Source: Toxonevra muliebris (lineage: Eukaryota; Arthropoda; Insecta; Diptera; Pallopteridae). Taken from it: 64,000 nt of DNA. The first letter of the stretch is position 1. The number at the start of each line of letters is the position of its first letter. The position numbers were made by a program, and so were the translations under genes. The stretch spans positions 63,376,079 to 63,440,078 of the forward strand of contig OY829327.1 in assembly GCA_963691655.1 (NCBI GenBank). Reading direction: 5' to 3'. Below, piece after piece: positions 1 through 11,400 of the stretch. The notes beneath the pieces are model-generated. The model worked only from the letters and a program-made list of their open reading frames with translations, made no database searches and was not told where the DNA came from.

Positions 1-780
1 CGGATAGAAAGAAACCTCCAATAAAATCTTTGTATTACTTTCTTCTTTAAGCTTGCACAACAATTTTTACAATGCACTACGATCCAGTAATCTAATTTGG
101 CGGCATAAAATGCATGGTCGAATTTTTAATTATATTGTTTACATATCTAATGAGAACAATCTAATAACAAAAAAAAAATTTTTTTTTGTGTGACGCTTTA
201 AAGTTGTGAAATAAGAATTCTAATTTTTTTTTGGTAATAACGGGCTTTTCAATAAGGATATAACCATTTTACATTAAAATACATGTTTATCCGACGCTAA
301 AACCATTTTCTACCCAAAAGCGGTTTTAATTCATATGAGCAAATAATTAAAACGTTTGCATCAAAACGAATTATAAACCGTTTTGAAACAGCCAATTGTT
401 CTTGATTTTCTTTTTTATATAGTTAACACCCACCAATATATGAAAAATGCAATATTTTTGATAATATATTTGAACTTGTTGTAAAATGTGTTTTTTCTCA
501 GAAAAGAGTGAAAACACAGGTGTTTTTGATTGTAATAATAGATGTGTTTTAAGCAGCATGTGGCAGTATCTTGCATAACAATGAAACAGCTGATGTTCTA
601 AACAACAGAAACGCTGTAACCGTTTGAGTTTTCAAAACAAATTGAAAATTTCAAGACGAATTAAGAATTGTTTTATGAAAGTTAAACCCGTTTTTAGCGT
701 CAAGGTTTCCATTTTTATCATGGTGAAAATAATGAACGAGTACCGTTTCGATTAAAAGGAAGTACTGAATATATGAATCG
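1..780. other. AT-rich stretch without recognisable gene
   Basis: No coding region, splice-bounded exon or clear repeat boundary was recognised here. The short open frames have low-complexity composition. Confidence 0.5.
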
Positions 781-1352
781 GTGGTCGCTACTTTAAGAGC
801 GCTTACACGTCCCACCAGTTGGGCTATGCGTACTATAGTGGATAAATTCGAACTGACATATTTACTATTCTATGAATCTAAGAAAATATCTTGTTTAGAG
901 TTTTATCAATCAATCTACAATATCAAGGACTTTGCTAGACTTGGAAAGATACTGTACAAAGAACACTCCAATCCGTCTTTTGCTAAAAAGTCGGATGGTG
1001 CCTGAACGGAGTCATCCAAAGAGTTGCTGGAAGTGTTAGTTAATACTCACTTCCCGGGTGATATGACTATTGTGAGCACCATGTCTCAACCGTTGACAGG
1101 TTTATTCCGTCAGAAGTCAAATAGTGGTTAATAAAGAGAGAACAGTTAGCGCAGGGGCAGCGGGCAATGAGATCATGTCCCACTAACGCTCTGAACGTGC
1201 TAATAAATCTGGTGCCCATTGATCTTTTCATTAAACGCACTGCTTCAAATAGCGCGATATGGCTAAGAGATGCTGGGCAAGTAAGACCTACGGTTACAGC
1301 AACATCCTTAACACATTACCCAATGCACTTAATGAAATTACAGACTACCTAA
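781..1352 (+). pseudogene. Internally deleted non-LTR retrotransposon (LINE) relic
   Basis: Two fragments of one LINE reverse-transcriptase reading frame lie head to tail. Around 930-1060 the plus strand reads like the stretch before the RT domain (LGKILYKEHSNPSF, then LVNTHFPG-type residues in another frame). It matches LSKVLSKERTNPSY and LLKTHFPD of the LINE at 42.5-47 kb. Around 1167-1290 it reads RSCPTNALNVLINLVPIDLF, matching RTCPTDALNVMLHLLPIDLH in the same LINE. The RT catalytic core between them is missing, so this is a collapsed copy of the same or a sister family. Frameshifts and stops show it is dead. Both matches were seen directly; the family link is inferred from them. Confidence 0.7.
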
Positions 1353-2269
1353 CACCGAAAGTCAACCTTGATAAGGTATGACTGGAAAGACGCCAACTAC
1401 CACAAACAATCCGACGGTTTTTTTTTTGCCCTACTCTATCTTTTTTACCTATAGGTTGGCAATAATCCCTTCCTCCCGCAAACTCCACACGTTTCGTACT
1501 ACAACGAAAAAACACAAAAACCAATTGTGAATTTCGTTCATTTTGGCCTTTTCATGTTATTATATTTTTATCAGCTGATCGATATTTTGAAAAATAAATA
1601 CGATTTGTTTAGAAATAAAGTGGAAAAAATAAGAACGAAATAGTTGTCAAAGATATAGGCATTCAAAGTTTGCCTTTTGCAGCGAATCTTTTAAAAATGA
1701 AGTGCTCATTACTCGAATGATATATGATAATTTTACTACTTTCTTCAGCGAAATGGGAACCGAAAATGTCAAAAATTTTAGTGTTATATTAGTTTTTCAT
1801 ATTAAGAAATTTAAATTATCCATTACACGATTTTGTAAAAAATAAGCATTACTATTAACAAAAATGTATAGGATTTATGAAATTTGAGTTTTGAAATTGT
1901 TGTTTTTATTTAATTTGTTCATATTCATTGTCTGATGCAATGTAATCATCCAATAAACCATTTATATCAGGCTCTGTTACTGACTGTTCTATATCTTCAT
2001 CTTGTTCTTCATACATTTTCGAACTCCACCAACAAATTGCAGCCAGTATTGCGTTTGGAGATTGATTTCCTCTATACCAGGGGTAACCACCAAAAATATT
2101 TTGAGAGCCAAGCAACAACAACAATGATCACAACATCAGCACCTATGGCATGAGAATGGAAGCAAAAACAAAACAAAGCACACACACAAAAACAACAATA
2201 TTCTTCTATGCGCACAATTGTATTATTTCAGTAGTGCGACAACAACAATTTATGAAGGAAATTAAATGA
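1353..2269. other. No assigned gene; one unexplained 72-codon frame on the minus strand
   Basis: The only notable open frame is minus 1906-2124, whose C-terminal half is acidic (repeated E/D near YEEQDEDIEQSV). No family was recognised and no convincing splice sites flank it. It may be part of a decayed element or chance. Confidence 0.3.
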
Positions 2270-2665
2270 TTTTGGCTGTGTTTTATTCCATCAGCTAGTT
2301 TAACATCTGCGAATAAAACGACCTAGTTGTTAAGTCTATTCTTCGTTATATTGTTATTCACAATGAAACAGCTAGAGGTGAAACATTTTAATGGATCCCA
2401 GTCATTGCGGTTAATCGTGGGCATTGTTTTTAGTTTTTACCCTTAATAAGAACATTTAACGATGATTTTACTCTCATTTTCATAGGCAGCCATTTCGAAT
2501 CGTTTCCTTTATTTTTTTGCAAACTGTCAAGCTTCTTCTTTCATTATTGGCAGTTCAGAACAAATTTTGATGTAGTTAAACTACTTGTTAAGTATACATA
2601 ACTGGTATAATTATACGTGTTATCTCTGTTTGTTGTTGCTTTCCCATACACACAATAAACAATCT
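2270..2665 (+). mobile_element. Element F, copy F1 (left part, uninterrupted)
   Basis: This stretch begins GGCTGTGTTTTATTC and runs through a segment that recurs in reverse orientation at 48.86-51.95 kb. Shared blocks include TTAACGATGATTTTA, CTTCTT..C.TTATT.GC.GTTCA and ATACATAAC.GGTATAATTA. It preserves the empty target site (TA at 2573-2574) into which element E2 inserted in the other copy. The right end is not found, so this copy is truncated. Confidence 0.65.
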
Positions 2666-2987
2666 CTGATCGGGCGCTGCGAAATGAAAATAACAAAAAC
2701 AATTTTGGTGTTTGTTGTAAAGAGCCCATTGAGCTACTGGCATAAGACATCAACAACACAACCAAATGTGATCAAGCGAAAAACAAAAACAAATTTTCTT
2801 AGCGCGCGACCGCAAACAACAAATATTCATAGCAATGCAATGATTTCGGCAACGAGGCTCAAAAAATATTCTTTGCGAGCGACCGCAACAACAAATACTC
2901 ATAGCAATAAAATGATTTCGGCAATGAAGCATGCGCGCGATGCTAAATGAAAGTAATGGATTGATTTCGGCAGTAAGAACATAACAA

Positions 2988-4361
2988 GGCTGATGTTACA
3001 CGGTCAATGTTTTGCTGTCAATATTTTCTGTTTTTACTCTCTTTTCAACATTTTGTTTGATGCCCTGTTACACTATGGCTGAGGTTACACTGTCAATGTT
3101 TTGCTGTCAATGTTTTCTGTTTTTACTCTCTTTTCATCGTTTTGTTTGATGCCCTGTTACACTATCAGTTTTTTCCTGAATGTTTTTTTTTAATACTTTT
3201 ATCTGCAACTATGTTTTTCCAACTAAAAAGTATTTTATTGTTTTTTGGAGTGAATGAAAATTCAACAATTGGAATGGAATTGGATGGAAAATAATTATAA
3301 TGACAATATGAGATAATATTGGTGGAAATAGAAACAAATTATACAAAAATATTGCATTTATATATGAAAAACGCAGAAAAATAATTTTTAAAATTTGCGA
3401 ACTATTAAAATAAGCTCCACCATTTTGTTACTTGGCTATTGAATTACCATGTTTTTATAAAAATTATTAAGTAATTTTTTAAACAGCCCTCATTTTTACA
3501 AGCAAACAAAAGCCAAACAACACAAAGGGTGGCAAAGAAAAAAATGTAATCAAAAGTTAGTGCGTTGTTATGCAGACGCTCACGATCACATCATGGGCAC
3601 GAGTTGTTGTTTCTTCAATATAAAGTGAAAAATTGAGAGAGATAGCAAGTGAGTAAAATTTGATCGGCACGATCACCAAATGATTTGGCTGTCGATGCCG
3701 AATCATGAGATCAAACCAGTGTTGCCTTTGGAAATTATTCAGAATAATTGTCTTTTAAGAGCAAAATAGTACAATTTTGGTGAACATGTATGCAAAAAGG
3801 AAAAACAACTGCTTAATAGCAACACTCGTCATTCTTTACATATTCGTTTACCCATAAAATTTTGCGAAAAGTTAACAAAAGCTAATTTTTAATTATTTGT
3901 TATCAAGAAATTTATCAATTTACTTCACAAATTTTGCACAAAAACAAACAAAAAAAATTACTACGAAGTTTGAATAAAATAGTAGCAAAAAAGAACTAAA
4001 ACAATACAAAAATGTACTATTGATCGGCGATCAAATGACTGTCTGCATAACATACTTTGGGCAGAGAGCTGAAAAATCAAAAAGAGAGCGTAAAAAGTGA
4101 CGTGATCGGCGATCATTTGATCGCCTGCATAACATCACCCTTAGTAAAAAGTCTAGTATTTTTCCTAAAATATTACTAATTTCCAATAAAAGCAGTGTAT
4201 CGTCAGCAACCCCATTTTATTTGAAGTGATTCAGGTTTTTTTCGTCAGTAAAAAAATTTGAAGTGAAATGTATTCATTATCCCTTTTGCTCAGTGTTCAT
4301 TTTTCAAAGCAACAACAATTTCCTTGTTTGACAGCAAAACATTGATCGTGTAACATCGCCC
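2988..4361. mobile_element. MITE family A, copy A1 (Harbinger-like ends)
   Basis: Terminal inverted repeats start GGCTGATGTTACACGGTCAA on the left and, as reverse complement, GGGCGATGTTACACGATCAA on the right. They continue through TGTTTTGCTGTCA. Flanks are CAA (2985-2987) and CAA (4362-4364), a 3-bp target duplication. The left end carries a second, 89-bp-offset copy of the terminus at about 3077. No coding capacity is visible. The element holds B1. It is inverted relative to A2 at 16.7 kb: its right end is the reverse complement of A2's left end. A 3-bp duplication and GG ends are known for PIF/Harbinger; the assignment is inferred. Confidence 0.75.
3560..4140. mobile_element. MITE family B, copy B1, nested in A1
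   Basis: Ends are GTGCGTTGTTATGCAGACG (left) and, reverse complemented, GGGTGATGTTATGCAGGCGA (right), flanked by TTA at 3557-3559 and 4141-4143. Removing the element and one TTA rejoins A-family sequence that is continuous in copy A2 (GTTAGTAAAAAGTC), so the boundaries are supported by an empty site. Internal text is non-coding and rich in GATCGGC/GATCA motifs near both ends. Confidence 0.8.
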
Positions 4362-4447
4362 CAAGGGAAAACAAAAACCAATATTCTTAGCGCGCGACCG
4401 CAACAACGAATATACATAGCAATGAAAAGATTTCGGTAACGAGGCAA

Positions 4448-5224
4448 CAACAAACAAATGTGATCGAGGAAAAAAAATTCATGTGTGCTCGAAATACAAC
4501 AATTCTTGTACTTGTAAAATATTAAAATACAACAAACACATGTATTTTAAAAGAGCCAAATGAGTCATTACAACAAACACAATTTGAAAATGAGCCAAAA
4601 GAGCCAATTGAGCTTCTGGCTGATCACCCCTGCTCTATACCTAAATAAATAGATACAAATGTAATGAACATGTAACAAAAATTTAATTCAATAGATATTT
4701 ACCTCATCTCAAAAGGAAGCGCAAGCTGATGGTATCGTTAGCCTTGTTCGTCTGATTCCGTTGGTAATTGTTGGCTAAAGTGTTGCAAATGATTATGCAG
4801 ATAGTGAATTTTCAGCGACATGTTTACTCCAATATTTGAAAACGCGTCCATCATCCGATTTACATAAATTTTAAAGTTATCAGATCGATTTTTCCGAAAA
4901 ATCCCGTGATGACTTCTGGAGGATCTTTGATCTTAGAAGAAAGTACAAATCTTCGACACGAGCTTACTTTTTAGAAAAAGGAGGAAACAAAATTGATTCA
5001 AGACGCTTTGTCGGTCATCGATGCAATAATTCATTTATTTAATATTTAAGTTATACAAAGCAAAAAAAAAATGGTACATAAATGGTATATGTATTAAAGA
5101 GAGAGTGTGGTGAATATAATGCAAATATGAAATATGAAAGAGAAACAGTAAATTAGATTAGATAAAAAAATGTATATAATAATTAAGCCGTTAGAATTGT
5201 AAATAAGTTTCTAGTGGAGCAGGG
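4448..5224. other. AT-rich region without recognisable gene
   Basis: No exon, transposase motif or matched inverted repeat was recognised in this stretch. Confidence 0.4.
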
Positions 5225-5500
5225 TGTCTCAATCAGTGACCCAACAACTTCCTTCATAGACTGCTATGATTTCAGTTCTTCATCAACCAATACACGATTA
5301 AACAATTCGGTCTTTATTAATGTTCGTATATCTGGACCATTAACAACATCTAACATAAATTAATCAATATTATTTCAACGAGATTTCAAATCGAGTTTTA
5401 AAAAAACTTACCATTTAACAATTTGTTCTTGCTAATTTTTGAAAATATTTCGCTTAAACAATTAAACACCTCATCCCTTTTAGCGACACATTTTTAACTA
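5225..5500 (-). pseudogene. Spliced relic of a transposon-type protein (VNGP..IR motif)
   Basis: On the minus strand a frame reads CVAKRDEVFNCLSEIFSKI then SKNKLLN. A GTAAGT donor follows near 5410, and after a TTATGTTAG acceptor the frame continues DVVNGPDIRTLIKTELFNR and VDEELKS, a stop, then QSMKEVVGSL. The VNGP.IR....F pattern resembles a family of insect transposon-derived proteins I have seen near DNA transposons, but I cannot name the family. The internal stop and lack of a clear continuation argue for a decayed copy. The exon-intron layout is visible; the identity is a weak inference. Confidence 0.35.
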
Positions 5501-5526
5501 TTCCGAGCTTTACGTGAAGGAGTGGT

Positions 5527-6643
5527 TACTTAGATTTTTGATGCAATTCTAATTTACATTAAATTCGATTTTTTTGTTGTAGCTCAAAACAAAAGACCAA
5601 TATTTAGAATTAAAAGCGCCAGATGATCAACGGAATACGTAACTGTAAATTCAGCACCGTCGCATCGCATCGTATTACTCATTAGTAGGGCAAGGAATTT
5701 TATACACTAAAAAATCGAAAATATGCGAAGTTTAAAAATATGTAAGTGAAACTGCAAAAAATGTGCTAAAAACATATACAAAATATTTTGTTTTTAATTG
5801 CATATTTTCGGTAAAAAAAAAAACAAAAATATTGCACGTAATTTAACAAACAAAGGACTAAAACAATTCATTCACTTTAAAATATAAAATAAATTTATAA
5901 AAAGCAACAAAAATATAATATAAACATAAAAAGTTTAACTCAAATCGAATTTAAGTAAATATGTAAGTAATCATGAGATCAATCTTAATTTATTGTTTTA
6001 TTTGCGTAAACACAATTTTTTGAAATTCAAAAAAATGTTTGCATAAAAAAAAGAACAGCTCTACATCAACAGACGGACGATAGGAGCACAAAATTCATTT
6101 ATAGAATAGTTGTTTGTAGAACAATTTTCTTCATTAAATTCCAAATTTGCATATCTGTGGCCTCATCTATGGAAACCCATAAGAAATGGTTTTTAGGGCA
6201 AACTTAATTTTTTTTAATAAACGAATATATACTTGGCCGATATAAGTTATTACTTAAACTCCAATAATTGTGTAAGAACTTCCAATATTTTGAATTTTAT
6301 AATGAAGAATAAGGTTTTTAGTCGACTTTTGAGTTTAGCTGTTATTCCTTATTGCCACAGAATTATGCAATGCATCGATGTCGATTACTACTCGTAAATG
6401 CATAGACGATTATGCGAGTGCATGAAGGCATCGTTGTATTCGTCAAATGCATATTTATACCTGTACTCGTACGATGCCGCACTCACTCCTGCAGCTCTCT
6501 AGTACCTACCATATTTTACCTTAAAGAACAGGATATTTTTTATTTTTAATAAGTTACGCTAAAAATTGGTGACATATATATGAACAATTGAATATTATGA
6601 GAAATAATGTAAATTAGAATTGCATCAAAAATCTAAGTAGCTA
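5527..6643. repeat. Near-perfect 33-bp inverted repeat bounding 1.1 kb
   Basis: The sequence CTTAGATTTTTGATGCAATT and its following 13 bases (about 5529-5561) recur exactly in reverse complement at about 6607-6640. A further TTAC/CTAC match extends outward. The interior is AT-rich and non-coding and includes the H fragment at 6243-6367. This is probably a decayed TIR element, but no target duplication was recognised. Confidence 0.5.
6243..6367 (+). repeat. Solo end of element H
   Basis: Reads ACTCCAATAATTGTGTAAG, then GTTTTTAGTCGACTTTTGAG, then TCCTTATTGCCACAGAATTA. The same string closes the long inverted repeat of element H at 61.80-61.92 kb. This is a solitary terminus. Confidence 0.65.
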
Positions 6644-6989
6644 TAACTTGATTGTTTATGGGTTTAATTGAACACTTCTTGGGCAAGAATTTAATGGTTT
6701 TTTAAGGGCTTTAATTTGGTGAAAAATAAAAATGCATTTAGGGGGTAGAACTTTGAGTAACAGACTTCTCTAGTGAAATATGACTTTGGAAATTAATAAC
6801 TTCTAAGAAAGAAATATTGCACTTGTCTGGCATCAAATACCAAAGTTATGATGAAAAAATAATTTTGGCTGTTTTTTGGGTGGTCCAAAACTTTTTTTTG
6901 TTTCGAGATACTCTCCACATAAGTTTTCAAATAGGGGGTGGACTTTTCAAACTGTTTTTTTTTTTGTATGGGGACCGACCCGCCCTAAT

Positions 6990-7125
6990 GTACAGGGTTA
7001 GCCATATTAGGTGGACCCATTCATTTAAATCCTTTGCTTGTTGAAACAAACCTTTGACTTCAAGTAGCCCCAGAGGAAAAACTCTAGCTGTCTCAAATCT
7101 GGCGAACGCGGAGGATCTGTGATAT
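6990..7125 (-). pseudogene. Mariner-type transposase C-terminal fragment
   Basis: The minus strand from about 7112 reads PRSPDLRQLEFFLWGYLKSK. This fits the conserved W-P-P-R-S-P-D-L-x-P-L-(D/E)-F-F-L-W-G block that ends the DDE domain of many Tc1/mariner transposases. The end of the fragment lies at a TACAGGGTTAGCCATATTA sequence near 6999, which looks like the element's terminus. Nothing upstream of the block is preserved, so only the 3' tip of an element remains. The superfamily call is firm from the motif; the subfamily is open. Confidence 0.6.
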
Positions 7126-7439
7126 TTAATAAAATAAAAATTGTTAAATCTTACAGGAAAATAAATAAATAGTGAAAAAATTAAACATAAATTACTCGCC
7201 TGTCTACTTTTGGGTTCACAATCACCATTTGCATTATTCTGAAATGGCAGAACAGAACAGACAATTGCGTCATTAACTTGTGGAGAATGTAGTTAAAAAT
7301 TAACTAATTACTATTAATTAATTTTCAAATGTCTTTTAAACATTTCCCATTTTAAATTTCACTTATTTTTCTAAAAATTCTTTATTTATTTATTAATTTC
7401 AAATTTTCAATATATTTTCACAAAAGCAAAACAGATGAT

Positions 7440-7640
7440 AAATACAAAACACCTGATTGTTTGACACTTTTAACATTTTTACCCGAAGAAAAAGTGCGGG
7501 CTATTTCTTGCAAAAAGAAGAAGACAATTACTCTCTTATCTCTGCTCTCATTTGCAAGTTTTTTGAGTACGGGAACGCTTTCTGGGCTGTTTTGGGCGAA
7601 TGCGTTCACCCGCGTTGTAGTACGGGAACGGAGCTAATAT
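7440..7640. repeat. Fragment of GTTCCCGTAC-family element
   Basis: Contains GAGTACGGGAACGC and, at its right edge, GTAGTACGGGAACGGAGCTA. It is preceded by TTTGACACTTTT and TTTTTACCCGA blocks that match the long TIR at 33.3-34.9 kb. It is a partial third copy of that family. Confidence 0.55.
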
Positions 7641-8617
7641 GTTACCAGTTGTTGTTTCTTTTCCTGTCATTAAATGCAATGAGACCCTAAATTTTTTCTT
7701 GCGGATGACCAAAGTAATCAAGGGAAAACTGTTAAATTGTTTTACTTACTATCATTATAAGTCTTGTCTTTATACCAAATGATTGTACAAGTGAGTAAGA
7801 TGATTTTTTAATTTAAAGCGTATTCACACATGATTTAACTAAATGAATAATTAGTTAATGATTAATGATTTAAATTTTGCAATCTTTAGTCAAATTTGCT
7901 ATTCAATGAATGCAATCGCAAAATAGTATTCATAGAATGTGGGTGCAGTGATTTAAAATAGCAATTGTTTGCAGTCTTTTACAGCTCTAGTAACTGTACC
8001 CTGGGAACTCCCAAATAAACTTTTTTTTGGTTCTCTTTATTCGTACCATTTGCACAATTTACGCAAACATAACAATTTCTTGAATCGTGAATTCCCGGAT
8101 CGAACCATATCATGGGTACACCAAAACGTAAAGAAGCAACTTTTTTGATTTCCAATTCAAAACGTTAGCATAACATGTGTTGCACACATTTTTCGGAGTC
8201 CATGGTACGTTATTTTTTATTTATTTAATCGTTTAATAGTGCAAAAAGATGTACATCTTATAGCAGCACTAGTATTACACATGAGAAAAATACAATTGAG
8301 TTTTTAGAAAAAACTTTTTGGTTAAAATATGACTCATATGCTTGTTTGAAATCTTTAGTAAATGATCCGAAGGCACTTTTAAAAAATATAGCCTCTCAAA
8401 GTTAAGCTGGAAAAATATTGTTGTTTTTTATTATATAAAGAGAGATATAACGTGCTTTCAAAGTGCACAATGTACAGAAAGTCATTTTTGCCATTACTGA
8501 CAGTTATACATATTAGAAATTACAAAAGAAGTGCGATCGGAGTTAAAATATTACAATAAGTTTGCAGAAATGGAGTGCAAAGGAAATATCGACAATTTTT
8601 GTCATGTTTGTGGTTAT
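7641..8617. other. No gene recognised
   Basis: AT-rich. No exon, transposase motif or matched repeat boundary was seen. Confidence 0.4.
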
Positions 8618-10519
8618 TGTAATTCACTCATATAAATTTTTTCGGTATTCATAATAACTAAAAAATAAAAGAAAAATAAGCTGAAATTACCCGATTAAAT
8701 CTAGCAAATTTTACAAATGTAATCGTCCGCACAACTGCTTTGTTTTTCTTATTCGCTTAAAAAAACATGTTACACTTGCATAGTCGTTCATTGGAATATG
8801 AAACCCTTTTTTTCTGTCCAAAAGTGGGTTGAGGCTTGTTTATCTATCAAAATGAATGTCGAGTAACTCGAAACACCCGCTAGCTCTCGAAAGTTGTGGT
8901 GACCCTGTTCTCCTGATTTCCACTCCAAATAATGGGATCGTTGTATTGATAAAGAAAAAAACTTAGTTACAAACGAGGTGAATGTTCCAGTAATTGTGGC
9001 AGTCCTAGTCATTGCTATTGGTAAATTTTTTGTTTTTAACTAGAGCAGATAAAAATGTGTAAGAAAAAAAACTGTTTTTTTTTTAGGAACATTTTTCTGG
9101 GTCTTTCTGTCTTTTTGTTTCTTATAGCAAACACGGACTGAAATAAAATTTAAATTCGAAAATCAAAGTTTACTAAGTTATGTCTGCAATTGTGAAGATT
9201 ATGCTATAGGGAAACGATGACTTAGAATTAAAGAAATAACATTTTATGATTGTCTCCCAAAATTTTGGAGTTGATACGATAGTTTATAAGAAATTTACTT
9301 GCTTCTCAAAACTTTTAACGTATTTTTTTTAAATGTTGTTTTCTTAAGAACCTTCCAACCTATCAAGCTATTACACATATTATTCTGATGACTAAATTTC
9401 TGAAAAATACACAAATTAATTCCAATTTATATGGCAAAAAATTCCCAATTTTTTCGAACCAATTTTTTGTAAACGCTCTTCAAAGTTAAAAACTCTCAAT
9501 TTGAAATGTTTGTCCTAGTACCACTAGATTTAAAAAGTTAAAAAATTAATATGAAACTGAAAGAGTAGTCGAGTCTTTGTAAATTTAGAAAAAATAGTTA
9601 TATTTTTGTGGCAATGCTATTTGGAATTTTTCCAGCACCAGATGATGCGAAGCGTTAGATTTACAAACAGAAGTGGATAGGTAAAACAGGATTCATGAAT
9701 TTTCCAGTCCTATTTTTTAAATTAAATTTAAAATCGAAAGGAAATGCTTATCAAAACTACATTTTGCAGTATTATTGATAATGTTATTTAAATTTTTTAT
9801 GAAAATCACATGCCTTTCTATTTCCCAACTTCGTCAGTATTGCTCTATTTACTCTTTTTTAAATTTAATAGCTTTTAGCGAGCTATTTTCGCTACTAGTC
9901 AATAGATAGTCAAGCAGCCATAAAATCACTTGTTCTAAGGTGGTCGTTAACTGCCGACTATCTCCTAAAGAGATATCGGAACGGCTCAAGGTACACCGGT
10001 ATTGGGTACCAGGACACAAAGACATTCCAGGCAATTGTAAAGCCAATGAGCTGGCAAGGCTGACCACAACATTCCCTATTTCTCACGTAACCCTATTAGG
10101 AACGTAGTGGTAATAACTACTAGGCACTGTCTGTTTGGCTGACATGTCAACAGATTAGGAGTGCCTTGATGAGGAGGAAGAGGAAACGGCTTTTCACGTC
10201 CTTTACAATTGCGTAGCTCTCGTCAAACGTAAGCTGGTATCTTCAGTTCAACTCTTCTTCAACAATTCAGCTTATCTCGAATCTTAATTAATTTTTATTT
10301 TGATTATATTTTAGCAATTTTTCTAAACCTAAAGAGAAAACACAGACACACATATGAACGACTATGCAGGTGTTACTTTGTTTTTACTTTACGAATAAGT
10401 AAAAAAGCAGTTGTGCGGACAATTACATTTGTTAAACTTGCTAGATTTAATCGGGTAATTTCAGTTTATTTTTTCTTTTATTCAATAGTTATTAGGAATA
10501 CCTAAAAAATTTATTAAAG
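8618..10519. mobile_element. Element P: long-TIR (about 170 bp) DNA element
   Basis: The left arm (8618-8793) and right arm (10353-10519) are inverted copies. Both contain TGAAATTACCCGATTAAATC, TCCGCACAACTGCTTT (TGTCCGCACAACTGC on the right) and GCATAGTCGTTCAT. The outer text is close to AATTTTTTCGGTATTC. The interior holds a LINE RNase H relic on the plus strand, but no transposase was recognised. The arms define a foldback or MITE-like element; superfamily unknown. Confidence 0.65.
9849..10290 (+). pseudogene. LINE RNase H and zinc-knuckle relic
   Basis: Across shifted frames the plus strand reads DSQAAIKSL, then VHRYWVPGHKDIPGNCKANE followed by LARL, and later EEEETAFHVLYNCVAL. These correspond to the IYTDSQAAI, WVPGH.(D/N)I.GN..ADELA and H..C blocks in the RNase H and terminal zinc-knuckle regions of the LINE copies at 31.7, 42.5 and 63.7 kb. 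Frameshifts and stops (for example after GT at about 10108) show it is dead. It lies wholly inside element P, so it either inserted into P or was captured by it. Confidence 0.7.
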
Positions 10520-11037
10520 TAAATTATTCCACTTTGATAGATCTATAAATTTTATAGACAGTTTTTATGTAAAATGAAAAATTTCTGAGATATATACAAT
10601 CAAATATGAATTTTGTGCACAAACTGTTTTTTTTGGAGCTCTTGGGGCACCATTTCTGCTTATCCAATTGACTTAAATTTTTATACCGAAAATTTTTTGA
10701 GTAAAACGAACCGGTAGAGGCGGTGCCAACAATATTTTTCAATTATATATATATATATCTTAAGTCGACCCAATATGTGGGATTCGTAAATAGACTTATT
10801 TTGCTACTTCTACCAACTGGATTCACTGCCTTAAATACCTTTCATCTTCACACCTGACTCGCCCTTTAATTAACATTAGCCACTTTTATAAAAATTTTCC
10901 GTATAAGACTGCCGTGCTTTCCAATATTACATAACACTTTTATTTTATGGAAAACCACTTTTATTTTCATGAATAAAACAAATTGAATAAGTCTTTATAT
11001 CTGTTAAGACATAATTATATTTATTTGCAAACAACAT
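10520..11037. other. Intergenic region 3' of ND-MLRQ
   Basis: AT-rich, with an (AT)n run near 10745-10758. Some of it will be the 3' UTR of the adjacent minus-strand gene. AATAAA-type signals in minus orientation are plausible here but could not be singled out. Confidence 0.35.
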
Positions 11038-11400
11038 TTATTCTTCAAAGTTGGGTGCTGGACTTTTTGTCTTGCTATAGTCCCTTATTGGAGAATAAAA
11101 CTGTAATGAAAATATGATTATTTTGATAATCAATAAATATAAAATAGCTACAGAAATACCTTGTATTGTTTATTCTTATACTCTTGCCATGGCTCTGGAT
11201 TACTTGAACGATTCCATGTTACGTCTGGATTTCTTGTAGCTAGACGCCCCATGTAATAAACTGCACCAATAGCTCCAGCAGCCACACAAATGTACAGTGG
11301 AATAAGCTGTAAAATTATTAATTATATAACCAATAATTTTAGAAAATGTTTAACTTACAGCTGGATTCTTTTTCAAACTTTGTATTCCAAGGCCTTGCAT
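11038..11400 (-). CDS. ND-MLRQ: NDUFA4/MLRQ subunit (COXFA4), complete, three exons
   Basis: Joining minus-strand exons 11400-11359, 11306-11160 and 11100-11038 gives an 83-residue protein, MQGLGIQSLKKNPA, then LIPLYICVAAGAIGAVYYMG, RLATRNPDVTWNRSSNPEPW, QEYKNKQYK and a tail FYSPIRDYSKTKSPAPNFEE. Both introns have GT-AG borders (donors GTAAGT and GTATTT) and phase 0. The protein aligns by eye with NDUFA4, a small single-pass inner-membrane subunit first assigned to complex I and now placed with cytochrome c oxidase. The shared features are the LIPL start of the helix, the glycine/alanine-rich membrane segment, NPDV.W, NPEPW and the Y-K-FY...DYSK ending. Length matches the family (about 80-85). 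No lesion is visible, so the gene is probably functional. Confidence 0.93.

Larger units (their letters stand above)
2799..4447 (+). repeat. Degenerate 76-bp tandem units split by element A1
   Basis: Units begin GCGCGACCGCAACAACAAAT and contain CATAGCAATG and TGATTTCGG. Copies are near 2803, 2879 and, beyond the inserted A1 element, 4391. The spacing of the first two is about 76 bp. The array flanks A1 on both sides, showing that A1 landed inside it. Confidence 0.6.

Noticed and set aside
1906..2124. Minus-strand frame of 72 codons with acidic tail as a host gene
   Set aside because: No splice sites, homologue or neighbouring exon could be supported. Left as unexplained.
2585..2950. 121-codon plus-strand open frame
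   Set aside because: It spans element F and the 76-bp repeat units. The repeated NTHSN.MISA text comes from the tandem DNA repeat.
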